NCBI GenBank assembly: GCA_965279735.1 | Contig: OZ257260.1 | Span: 3,658,001-3,722,000 of the forward strand | Origin: CAIUGU01 sp965279735 | GTDB lineage: Bacteria; Pseudomonadota; Gammaproteobacteria; Steroidobacterales; Steroidobacteraceae | Length of the DNA stretch: 64,000 nucleotides | Direction: 5' to 3' | Shown: piece by piece, positions 24,562 to 33,800 of the stretch | Layout: every line of letters begins with the position of its first letter | How positions within the stretch are numbered: position 1 is the stretch's first letter | Translations under genes and position numbers: made by a program | The notes under the pieces: model-generated | Told to the model about the DNA's origin: nothing | Database searches by the model: none | The model's input: the letters and a program-made list of their open reading frames with translations, nothing else

Positions 24562-26869
24562 GCGACATACGCATAGGCTACTCGCCCGGGCCGCGTTGCT
24601 CGGAGCGCTGACGGCTGCGAGTCTCTCCCCTGTTTACGCCCGCGATATTCACTACGGTGCAGTCAGCGATACCCGGCTCGCAGCCTGCGATGCATTCGAA
24701 TGGCGGGGTCGCCAGGATGACTCGCGGTCGTGCTATCGCGCCTTGCTGGGACACACCGATCCGGCGATCCGCGCCGAAGCGATGTGGGCACTCGGTGATC
24801 TCAAGTCGGCAAACCAGTTGTTCCAGCAAGCGGCTGGCGCACAGCCGCGCAATGCCCGGGTTCGTGCACGCTGGGCGAGGCTCTTCATCGATACGCACCA
24901 GGAACAGGATGCGCTCAAGCTCTACCAGGAGGCATTGGAGATCGATGGCGATGACGCGTTTGCCACGGTCGGCATGGCCGAGGTGCTGTCCCAACGGTTC
25001 GAAGCGGAAGCAACCGATGTCCTGAAGCCGATCGTCGAGAAAGCAGAGGCTCCTGCGGGTGCGCGCGTCAAGGCGTTGCTGCTGCAGGCGCATCTTCAGC
25101 TCGAGAATGGCGACGGACCGCAGGCAGAGAAAACGCTGCAGCAGGCAGACGCCATTGCCACGCAGGCGCAACTGCCGAAGCTGGAAATCTATGCGTTGCT
25201 GGCGGCGCTCGATTATTCACGGGAATTGAAAGAGAGCCCCTGGGTCGCACGCGCTCTCGCCGAGAATCCGCGCTTCGGCGACATCCATGCAACGCCCGCT
25301 TACTTTTACATGATCACGCGCCGGCAGCGCGAAGCGATCGATCTCTATGAAAAGGCCGTCGCCGTCCAGCCGGATCTGTGGGCGGCGCGCGTCGAACTCG
25401 GCAGCAACCTGCTCCGCGACAACCAGGTAACGCTGGCGCGTGAGCAACTCGAAGCTGCGTACAAGGGTGATCCCTACAATCCGCGCACCGTCAATTCGCT
25501 GCGCCTGCTCGACTCCTTCAGCAATTTCGATCTCAAGGCCTGGCCTCAGCCCGCCGCGGGCGCCGGCCGCAATGCCGAGATGACGAAGCCCGCGATCCTC
25601 ATGCGGCTGCACAAGAAGGAAACCGCGGTGCTCGAGCGCTACGTCCGGCGTTTGGCAATGCAGAGCATCGAGACGTTCTCGAAGCGTTACAACTTCAATC
25701 TCGAAGAGCCGGTGGTCATCGAGCTCTATCCTGATCATGAGGATTTCGCAGTGCGCACCGCCGGCATGCCGGGACTCGGGTTGCTCGGCGCGACATTCGG
25801 GTATCTGCTGGCGATGGATTCGCCGTCCGCACGCGCGGTGAATGAATTCCACTGGGGCTCGACGCTGTGGCACGAGATGGCGCACGTCTTCACGCTTGGT
25901 GCCACGGAGCATCGCGTGCCGCGCTGGTTCAGCGAAGGGGTGTCGGTGTTCGAGGAATGGCGCACCGGACCGATAAAGGGAATCATCATTCCCGGCTATG
26001 TGTTCGAGGCCTTTGCGGATGACAAGGCGCTGCCCGTCGACAAGCTGGATGAGGGCTTCATCCGGCCGCAATACGAACAGCAGGTGATGGTCTCGTACAT
26101 GCAGGCGGGCATCGTCTGCGAGTTCATCGATCGCGAGTTCGGTTTCGACAAGCTCTCCGCGATGCTCGTCCGTTTCAAGGCCGGTGACGATACTGTCGAG
26201 GCATTGCAGGCGGCGCTCGGCATTTCGGCGGCTACGTTCGATGCGCGCTTCAAGGTGTTCCTCAATGCGCAGTTCGGTTCGGTGCTGAAAGGCCTCGATG
26301 ACTGGAAAGACGCCCGCCAGAAAACCAATGAGGCCATGGCAAAGTCCGATTGGGATGCAGTGATCAAAGCGGCGAAGCGCGCCATCGAGATCATGCCGCA
26401 GGATGTCGAATCGGGCAGCCCATATGTCGCGCTCGCCCGCGGGTATCTCGAAACGGACCAGAAAGACCTGGCAGTCGCCACGCTGGAAAGCTACTGGCGT
26501 AAAGGCGGTTATGATCCTGCGGCGTTGCGGGCGCTCGCCGACCGTCTGTACGCGCTCGACCGGCATGCCGATGCCATTGCGGTCATGCAGAGCATCAACT
26601 ACGTCGCGCCATTTGATTACGGACAGCACAGCGCGCTTGGCGACTGGCTGCTCGCAAGCGGTCGTCCGCAGGATGCGCTCGACGAATTCGAAGTCGCGCT
26701 CGCCTTGAATGCGCCCGACAAGGCAGGCACCCATTACCGTCTCGCGCAGGCTTACAGCGCGCTGAAGCAACCGCAGGACGCGCGGCGTCACCTGCTGTCA
26801 GCGCTCGAAGTCGCGCCGGGCTACCGGCCCGCGCAGAAGATGCTGCTCGAGATTTCCCGTCCGAATTGA
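24545..26869 (+). CDS. Exported TPR protein with HExxH metallopeptidase domain
   Basis: 774 residues with a basic N-terminal signal peptide (MNRRAERHTHRLLARAALLG...). TPR-like helices flank (about 60-340 and 590-770) a gluzincin-type domain carrying LWHEMAHVFTLGATEHRVPR, with HEMAH as the two zinc His and the Glu base. WFSEGVSVFEEW supplies the third ligand Glu about 20 residues on. This is the peptidase-MA-like arrangement. Start at ATG 24545, overlapping the caspase-like gene. Likely periplasmic. A peptidase with protein-binding repeats in a MoxR operon could process or assemble an envelope complex; the substrate is unknown. Confidence 0.82.
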   Translation: MNRRAERHTHRLLARAALLGALTAASLSPVYARDIHYGAVSDTRLAACDAFEWRGRQDDSRSCYRALLGHTDPAIRAEAMWALGDLKSANQLFQQAAGAQPRNARVRARWARLFIDTHQEQDALKLYQEALEIDGDDAFATVGMAEVLSQRFEAEATDVLKPIVEKAEAPAGARVKALLLQAHLQLENGDGPQAEKTLQQADAIATQAQLPKLEIYALLAALDYSRELKESPWVARALAENPRFGDIHATPAYFYMITRRQREAIDLYEKAVAVQPDLWAARVELGSNLLRDNQVTLAREQLEAAYKGDPYNPRTVNSLRLLDSFSNFDLKAWPQPAAGAGRNAEMTKPAILMRLHKKETAVLERYVRRLAMQSIETFSKRYNFNLEEPVVIELYPDHEDFAVRTAGMPGLGLLGATFGYLLAMDSPSARAVNEFHWGSTLWHEMAHVFTLGATEHRVPRWFSEGVSVFEEWRTGPIKGIIIPGYVFEAFADDKALPVDKLDEGFIRPQYEQQVMVSYMQAGIVCEFIDREFGFDKLSAMLVRFKAGDDTVEALQAALGISAATFDARFKVFLNAQFGSVLKGLDDWKDARQKTNEAMAKSDWDAVIKAAKRAIEIMPQDVESGSPYVALARGYLETDQKDLAVATLESYWRKGGYDPAALRALADRLYALDRHADAIAVMQSINYVAPFDYGQHSALGDWLLASGRPQDALDEFEVALALNAPDKAGTHYRLAQAYSALKQPQDARRHLLSALEVAPGYRPAQKMLLEISRPN

Positions 26870-26901
26870 TACTTCAACCTGAACCTACGAAGAAGCAACT
26901 C

Positions 26902-27921
26902 ATGACCGACACGGCAACCCAGAACATCGAATCCGAAAGCACGCGAGCCCTGGTCTCTTCGTTCCGGACCAGCCTGCAGCGCATTCGCAATGAAGTGGGC
27001 AAGGTGATCGTCGGCCAGGACGAAGTGGTGGATCACCTGCTGATCACGCTGCTGGTGGGCGGCCACTGCCTCATCACCGGCATGCCCGGTACCGCCAAGA
27101 CGTTGCTGGTCAAGACGCTTGCGACAGCGCTCGGTCTCACGTTCAAGCGCATCCAGTTCACCCCCGACCTGATGCCGACGGACGTGACGGGAACCGACAT
27201 CATCGACGACGATCCGGCGACAGGGCGCCGCGTCTGGACGTTCGTGCAGGGGCCGTTGTTCACGAATGTGCTGCTCGCCGACGAAATCAATCGCACACCA
27301 CCCAAGACGCAGGCTGCACTGCTCGAGGCCATGCAGGAACGGTCGGTGACCGTGCGCGGTCATCGCCACCAGCTCGAAGCGCCGTTCTTCGTACTTGCGA
27401 CGCAGAACCCGATCGAACTCGAAGGCACGTATCCACTGCCGGAAGCGCAGCTCGACCGCTTCCTGTTCAACGTGATCCTCGACTATCTCAGCGCCGACGA
27501 TGAACTGGCCGTGGTGAATCGCTTCACGAACCGCACCGACATGCCGGAACCCGATGTCTGCACGACGTCCGAGGAGATCCTGAAATTCCAGTGGTTGACG
27601 CGCCAGGTGCCGGTCTCCGAGTCCGTCAATCGTTACGCCGTCGATCTGGTGCGGGCGACACGGCCTGGCGATCCCAAATCACCCGACGTCGTGCGTCGCT
27701 ACGTCAAGTTCGGTTCCAGCGTACGTGCAACCATGTTCCTGACGCTGGCCGCGAAGGCCCGCGCACTGATGGAAGGCCGCTACCACGTCACCACTGACGA
27801 CATCCGCTCGCTCGCGCTGCCAGTCCTGAGACACAGAGTGCTCACGAATTACTACGCGGAATCGGATGGCAAGAGCGTGGATGACGTGCTCCGCGCCATG
27901 ATCGAAGCCACACCCGGCTGA
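26902..27921 (+). CDS. MoxR-family AAA+ ATPase
   Basis: 339 residues. Walker A is GMPGTAKT (about residues 62-69); the Walker B and pre-sensor region is VLLADEINRTPPKTQAALLE; ATQNPIELEGTYPLPEAQLD is the MoxR sensor-1 hallmark. MoxR ATPases act as chaperones that activate or insert metal into partner complexes, usually through an adjacent vWA protein, exactly the context here. Start at ATG 26902 preferred over 26866, since MTDTATQN follows an AGAAG site and the extra residues are not family-like. Overlaps the DUF58 gene by one base (TGATG). Confidence 0.93.
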   Translation: MTDTATQNIESESTRALVSSFRTSLQRIRNEVGKVIVGQDEVVDHLLITLLVGGHCLITGMPGTAKTLLVKTLATALGLTFKRIQFTPDLMPTDVTGTDIIDDDPATGRRVWTFVQGPLFTNVLLADEINRTPPKTQAALLEAMQERSVTVRGHRHQLEAPFFVLATQNPIELEGTYPLPEAQLDRFLFNVILDYLSADDELAVVNRFTNRTDMPEPDVCTTSEEILKFQWLTRQVPVSESVNRYAVDLVRATRPGDPKSPDVVRRYVKFGSSVRATMFLTLAAKARALMEGRYHVTTDDIRSLALPVLRHRVLTNYYAESDGKSVDDVLRAMIEATPG

Positions 27922-28829
27922 TGAGCGCAGTACCCAACCAGCGCGACGCAGCGAAGCTTCTCCAGCCTGAAGTGCTGGCGGGGCTCGCGAACCTTGAGCT
28001 CATCGCGCGTGCGGCGGTGGAAGGTTTCCTCATCGGGTTGCATCGCTCGCCGTTCTTCGGCTTCAGCCAGGAGTTCGCCGAGTACCGCTCCTACACGGAA
28101 GGCGACGATCCGCGCTTCATCGACTGGAACGTATACGCACGCAGCGATCGCACTTACATCAAACGCTTCCTCGGCGAGACCAACAGCCATCTGGTGGTGC
28201 TCCTCGATTCCAGCGCGTCGATGGGGTATGGCACGGGCCCGGTCACCAAACTGCGCTACGCGCAGATCCTCGCCGCCAGCCTTGCTTACATTGCATCGAG
28301 GCAGCACGACGCGGTGGGCGTGATGGTGTTCGACGAGGAAGTGCGCGCCTATCGGCCGCCGTCGGGCCGCAGCAAGCTGCATGGCCTGTTGCATACGATT
28401 GACGCTGCGACGCCTTCCCGGCGGACCGATCTCGACAAGCCGTTCGGCCGTTTCCGCGAACACATCTCGAGGCGCGGCATGGTTGCCGTGATTTCGGATT
28501 TCTACTGCGATCCGCAGGCGCTGATCGAAGGCGTGCGGCCACTGGCCTTCCAGGGGCAGGACGTCATCCTGTTCCAGGTGCTTGACCCGCGCGAGCTGCA
28601 TCCGGACCTCAACGAGTCGGCGGTGCTGGAAGACATGGAAACGGGGCAGACCGTCGAGGTGTCGCCGACGTTCATGCAGAAGGACTATCCGGAGCGGATC
28701 CAGGCCCACATCCGGGCGCTGCAGAATGCAGCGGCGGGTATCGGGGCAGATCATGTACTCCTCGAGACCACGGCACCGCTCGATGTGCCGCTGCGCAACT
28801 ACCTGATGTTCAGGCAGCGGCGCCGATGA
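27921..28829 (+). CDS. DUF58 protein
   Basis: 302 residues, cytoplasmic. The DUF58 hallmark spans RSYTEGDDPRFIDWNVYAR and then TYIKRFLGETN, followed by a vWA-like core with HLVVLLDSSASMGYG and QHDAVGVMVFDEEVRAY. These proteins nearly always follow MoxR genes and are thought to be MoxR partners or clients. Start ATG 27921 overlaps the MoxR stop; its end overlaps the BatA-type gene (GATGAG), so translation is tightly coupled. Confidence 0.92.
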   Translation: MSAVPNQRDAAKLLQPEVLAGLANLELIARAAVEGFLIGLHRSPFFGFSQEFAEYRSYTEGDDPRFIDWNVYARSDRTYIKRFLGETNSHLVVLLDSSASMGYGTGPVTKLRYAQILAASLAYIASRQHDAVGVMVFDEEVRAYRPPSGRSKLHGLLHTIDAATPSRRTDLDKPFGRFREHISRRGMVAVISDFYCDPQALIEGVRPLAFQGQDVILFQVLDPRELHPDLNESAVLEDMETGQTVEVSPTFMQKDYPERIQAHIRALQNAAAGIGADHVLLETTAPLDVPLRNYLMFRQRRR

Positions 28830-30880
28830 GTTTTCTCGCGCCCTTGTTCCTGGCGGGCCTCGGCGCAATCGCGCTGCCGGTCTGGTTGCATCTGTTGCAG
28901 ACGCAGACGCCTGAAAGACGGCCTTTCAGTTCAGCGATGCTGCTCAAGATGTCGGAGCAGCGCATTCACCTGCGTCGGCGCCTGCGTTACCTGCTGCTGC
29001 TGGCGCTGCGCATCGCGCTCCTCGCGCTGGTCGCGCTCGCTTTTTCGCAGCCCCTCTGGAACCGTTCCGAAGCGGTGGCATCGAGTGGTGACAGCAAGCA
29101 GCACATCATCGTCATCGATACTTCGCTGTCGATGGGGCAGGGCGATCGCATCGCGCGGGCGGTGGCTGAAGCCCGCGGCATAGTGGAGGGTCTGGCCACA
29201 GGCGATCGCGCACAGCTTGTGACAGCCGGCGATACTGTCGAGATTCTCGCCAGCACTACGCCAGCCACGGACGCCGCGCCCGACACTCGCGCTGCCATGC
29301 TGAGCGCACTCGACACGGTACGTGCAGGTTCAGGTCGTCTCGACTACGGGGTGCTGGCGGCGGGCCTCGCCGATCTTGCAGGTCCCGGTGCCGAGCCTGT
29401 CGTTGCGCATCTCATCAGCGATTTCCAGGTGAGCGGCCTGCCTTCGCAGTTCGGGGCGTTGATTCCGCGGCCCTTGAGCAACCGCACGCTCGAGCTGCAG
29501 CTGCATCCACTGGGTGATGCCGTGGCTGCGAACTGGGCCATCGACTATCTGCGACGCACCTCCACCGGGCTCGATGTCGGAGTCCGCGGCTTTCACACGC
29601 CTGCCGAGAACGTGACACTCACGCTGACGCTCAACACCGGACGTGAAGAGAAGCTGACGCGGCCGATTCCTGCAGCGGGCGTCGGTGAGTATTCCTTCGC
29701 GTTGCCGGATGTCGCCTTCGCTTCCGGAGACAATCGCGTGGTCGCCTCGCTCCAGCAAGCGGGCGATCAGTTGCCGGGGGACGACAAGCGCTATCTCGTC
29801 GTGCCGAATGCTCCGGCCGAGCCTGTTCCCTTGCTGACATCGCGCGTCGAAGCTCCACTCGTCAGGTATCTGTCCACGGCATTCGCCACCGCTGCGCGTC
29901 AGTACCGCATCGAGCCCGTAAGCCTCGCGACCTTCGATGCGCGCACGCTCGAGCGTTATCCCTGGATTGCCGTCGATGATCTGGGCGGCGTGAACGCACC
30001 GCTGGCCGCGGCCCTGACGGAATATGTCACCAACGGCGGTGCGCTGTTTGCCGCACTGGGCGAGCGTGCGGTCAGTCTCGACGTCCTGCCGGTCACCGGC
30101 AACGCGATAGCGAAGGGAGAAGTCGCGTCCCGGGATGGACAGCCGTTCGTCGTCGGGCGCATCGATGGCGCACATCCCCTGCTTGCGGCCACCGACGGCT
30201 GGCGGGGTGTCAGCGTTACACGGTTGCTGCCGCTCGCTGTACAGCCGGACGACAAGGTCCTGATCGCCCTGGAGGACGGACGCCCTCTATTAATAGAGAA
30301 GACCCTGGGCAAGGGCCGGATCCTCCTGCTGGCCACCAGCCTCGACAACACCTGGAACGACCTGCCGGTCCACCCTGTATTCGTCAGCTTCATTGCAGAA
30401 ACTGCACGGTACCTCTCCGGCGAGCAGTCGATGAGCCGGCAGCTGGTTTCCGGTTCCAGCCTGCCTTTGTCCCTCACTGGCGGAAACTCGGGTCAGATCG
30501 TCGATCCGGAAGGCCGCACCATTCTGTCGCTGGCCGATACCCGGCGGTCGCAGGACGTGCGGCTCGGGCAATCCGGTTTCTATCAGGTCTATACTCCGGG
30601 CAAGGAAACGCTGGTTGCCGTCAACGCGGATCCGCGCGAGTCAGACCTCGAGTCGATGACCGCGGAACAGGTCGACCGCTGGAGGCAGTCGGCCATCGTG
30701 TCTCCACAGCAGGCCGTGGTTGCCGCGCAGACGCTTGAGCAGCCGCCGCCTTTCGAACTGTGGCGCTACCTGCTGATCCTGCTGGTGCTCGTGGTCCTGG
30801 CAGAATCGCTGCTCGGTAATCGCTATCTATCTGGCTACCTGCAGGCCGAAGTGAATGGTGCAGGGAGGGCATCGTCATGA
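28826..30880 (+). CDS. BatA-type N-terminal membrane domain / vWA protein
   Basis: 684 residues. The N terminus MSFLAPLFLAGLGAIALPVW and LHLLQTQTPERRPFSSAMLL is the BatA-domain signature, followed by a second helix (YLLLLALRIALLALVALAF). A vWA domain has IIVIDTSLSMGQGD (MIDAS DxSxS). A long beta-rich and amidotransferase-like region follows (YPWIAVDDLGGVNAPLAAAL ... GGALFAALGE), then a C-terminal helix (LWRYLLILLVLVVLAESLLG). Sister of the vWA protein at 21383 in layout. Likely recruits the MoxR-DUF58 pair to the inner membrane. Overlaps the DUF4175 gene start by 4 bp. Confidence 0.88.
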   Translation: MSFLAPLFLAGLGAIALPVWLHLLQTQTPERRPFSSAMLLKMSEQRIHLRRRLRYLLLLALRIALLALVALAFSQPLWNRSEAVASSGDSKQHIIVIDTSLSMGQGDRIARAVAEARGIVEGLATGDRAQLVTAGDTVEILASTTPATDAAPDTRAAMLSALDTVRAGSGRLDYGVLAAGLADLAGPGAEPVVAHLISDFQVSGLPSQFGALIPRPLSNRTLELQLHPLGDAVAANWAIDYLRRTSTGLDVGVRGFHTPAENVTLTLTLNTGREEKLTRPIPAAGVGEYSFALPDVAFASGDNRVVASLQQAGDQLPGDDKRYLVVPNAPAEPVPLLTSRVEAPLVRYLSTAFATAARQYRIEPVSLATFDARTLERYPWIAVDDLGGVNAPLAAALTEYVTNGGALFAALGERAVSLDVLPVTGNAIAKGEVASRDGQPFVVGRIDGAHPLLAATDGWRGVSVTRLLPLAVQPDDKVLIALEDGRPLLIEKTLGKGRILLLATSLDNTWNDLPVHPVFVSFIAETARYLSGEQSMSRQLVSGSSLPLSLTGGNSGQIVDPEGRTILSLADTRRSQDVRLGQSGFYQVYTPGKETLVAVNADPRESDLESMTAEQVDRWRQSAIVSPQQAVVAAQTLEQPPPFELWRYLLILLVLVVLAESLLGNRYLSGYLQAEVNGAGRASS

Positions 30881-33800
30881 GTTGGGAAGACGCTGGCGGC
30901 GCAACCGCACGACTCGAAGGCTATCTCGCCGACTTCCGCGCGCGGCTGAAACGCATGAGCGTTGCCCGCGGCTTCGCGGTGCTGGGCTTTGCCGCGCTTC
31001 TCATCACGGTCGTCGGCGTCTCTCTCGCCGTGCGTGCCGGTTTCCTCGCAGATATCTTCATCGCCACCCGCATCGTGCTGCTGGTGGTAATGGCGATGGC
31101 TGCCGTGTGGCTGATCGTCCTGCCGCTCCGCAAGATCAATCGCGGCGCCATTCCGGAAATAGAATCGCGGACGCCCGCACTGAACGGACGCGTCGAAACC
31201 TACACGGGCATGAAGGAGCGGGGGAACCCGTTCATCGATCTGCTCGCGGAGGACACGCTCGCCGTCGCGTCGGATCATCCGGTCGAGAGGCAGATCAAGC
31301 CATTTGAACTCGCGGTCCCGGCCGCCATCGGTGGCGTCTGCATCGCCACGCTGTTGTGGCTCGCCATCGCGGGCCCCGGTCTCTTCGGCTATGGCGTGCG
31401 CCATCTGTGGGCCGGCTGGGCAGTGTCCGATCTGCTGCCGCCGCAAAGCATCGTGGTGACGCCGGGAGATGAAGCCGTTCGTCGCGGCGGCAGCGTGCCG
31501 CTCGTTGCAGAGATGAAAGGCTTCGATCCTGCCAATGCGACCGTGCATGCGCGCATCGGTGAAGGCCAATGGGAAGAAGTCGACATGGCCCGCACGGACC
31601 GCGGGTTCGAGTTCACGTTCTTCTCCGTACGCGAGCCGCTCGAGTACTACGTTGCCGCTGCGGGCGCGCGCAGTCCTTCCTACCAGGTTTCGGTTGTCGA
31701 TCTGCCAAGCGTCGGCAACCTGCGCCTCACCTACAACTATCCGCGCTGGACCGGCCGCAAGCCCGAAGTCCACGATCCGGGTGGTGACATCAACACGGTC
31801 GCCGGCACCGGAGTGGAACTCGAGATCACCGCCGATGCGCCGCTGCCTGCAGCCGAGCTCGTGCTCAACGACGAAGCGTTGGCGATGACGACTGAAGGCG
31901 TGAACGGCAAGACCCGCTTCGACGTCAGCAAGGATGGCCGGTACTACGTCGCGGCACGTGTGGGCAGCGAGCAGGTACGGCTGACAGACGACTACTTCAT
32001 CAAGATCCTTCCCGACGGCAAGCCCGAGATCAAGCTCTCGCGTCCCGGCCGCGACTGGAATGCCAGCAGTATTGAAGAAGTCACTGCGCACATCGAAGCC
32101 AAGGACGACTTCGGCCTCAGCTCCCTGGAGCTGCGCTACTCCGTCAACGGTGGCGACTGGCAGACGGTCAAGCTGCCAGTGACCGGCGCCGAGACGAAAA
32201 CGGACCATGTGCTCGCGCTCGAATCCATGCGTTCCGAAGACTTCAGCAAGGGCGGCACGCGAGAGCTTGCTGCCGGCGACCTGATTTCCTACTACGCCGT
32301 CGCCCAGGACCGGCGCCAGACAACGCAGACCGACATGTTCTTCATCGACGTGCGGGCGTTCGATCGCCGCTACACCCAGGGCCAGGCCGGCGGCGGCGGG
32401 GGTGGAGGCGGTGGCGGTGAGCAGGAAAGCGAGATCTCGCAGCGGCAGCGCGAGATCATCGTCTCCACGTGGAATCTGCTGCGTGAGCCGAAAGACAATG
32501 AAAGCCGCAGCGGTTCAGTCAGGGACAACGCAACGCTGCTGGCGGAACTGCAACGGACGCTCTCTGCCCAGGCGCGCACGCTTGCCGAGCGCGCGAATGC
32601 CCGGCAGCTGAGCCAGGATCCGCAGATCAAGGGCTTCGTCGAGAACATGACGAAGGCGGCCGCAGCGATGGAACCGGCTGCGGACCGGCTTGCAGCGATC
32701 GATCTCCAGAAGGCGATCCAGCCAGAGCAGCAGGCACTGCAGTTCCTGTTGCGCGCCGAGGCCGCGTTCACCGACGTGCAGGTCGCCATGCAGCAGGGTG
32801 GCGGCGGTGGAGGCGGGCAGGCAGGACGCGATCTCGCCGACATGCTCGAGATCGAAATGGATCTCGAGAAGAACCAGTACGAGACGGGCAATCCTGCGTC
32901 GCTCGATGCGAACAACAACGAACAGCAGGAGATGAACGACATCGCCCGCAAGCTGCAGGAACTGGCCCGGCGCCAGGAGCAGCTTGCAGCAAGCGCCCGT
33001 CAGCAGCAGAACCTCACTGCCGCACAGCGCTGGCAGCAGGAATCGTTGCGGCGTGAAGCGGAAGAGCTGCAGCGGCGCGTCGAGAGCCTGCAGCGCCAGG
33101 CCTCCAATGGCCAGCAATCGGGTCAGCAACAGTCAGGTCAGCAGTCGGGCCAGCAATCAGGTCAATCAGGCCAGCAGTCCGGACAGCAAGGGCAGCAGGG
33201 CCAACAGGGAAATCAGCAAGCGACTGCGCAGCGTCTCGAAAGCGCCATCCGTGCGATGAATGAAGCGGGCGAGGCCATGCAGGGCGGCGCTGACGGAGTC
33301 GATCGCGAACGTCTCAACAAGGCGGCGAGCGAAGCGCAGCGGCAGCTCGCGCAGGCGCGGGACAACGTTACCCGCCAGCAGCAGCAGGCGGCGCAGAGTG
33401 CCTTGTCGGATATGGCGAATCGGGCAGGCGAGCTATATGAGCAGCAGCGCGAAGTCGATCAGGAATTGCAGAGCGCCGTGCGGAAGCTGCTCGCGGATCG
33501 CCCGGGCGGCTCGCGTGCGCAGAGCGGCCTCACCGACGAACAGGAAGAGCGGCTCGCCGGGGAGAAGAAGGCCCTGGGTGATGGCGTGCAGCAGATCGAA
33601 CGCGACATGACGAATTCCGCCCGCGGTCTGCGTGGCAACGATCGCGGTACTGCCCAGGTGCTGGACGATGCGGCGAAGGACCTGCGCGAGTCGGAACTGC
33701 AGGCGCGGCTGGCGATTGCTTCTGACTACATCCGTCGCGGTGGAGCAGCCTTCGTGGCCGGTAGTGAAAGTGCTGTCACCGATGGCCTGCGTGAGTTGCG

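Noticed and set aside
25217..26791. 524-codon minus-strand open frame
   Set aside because: Antisense to the TPR-metallopeptidase gene; no recognisable domain.
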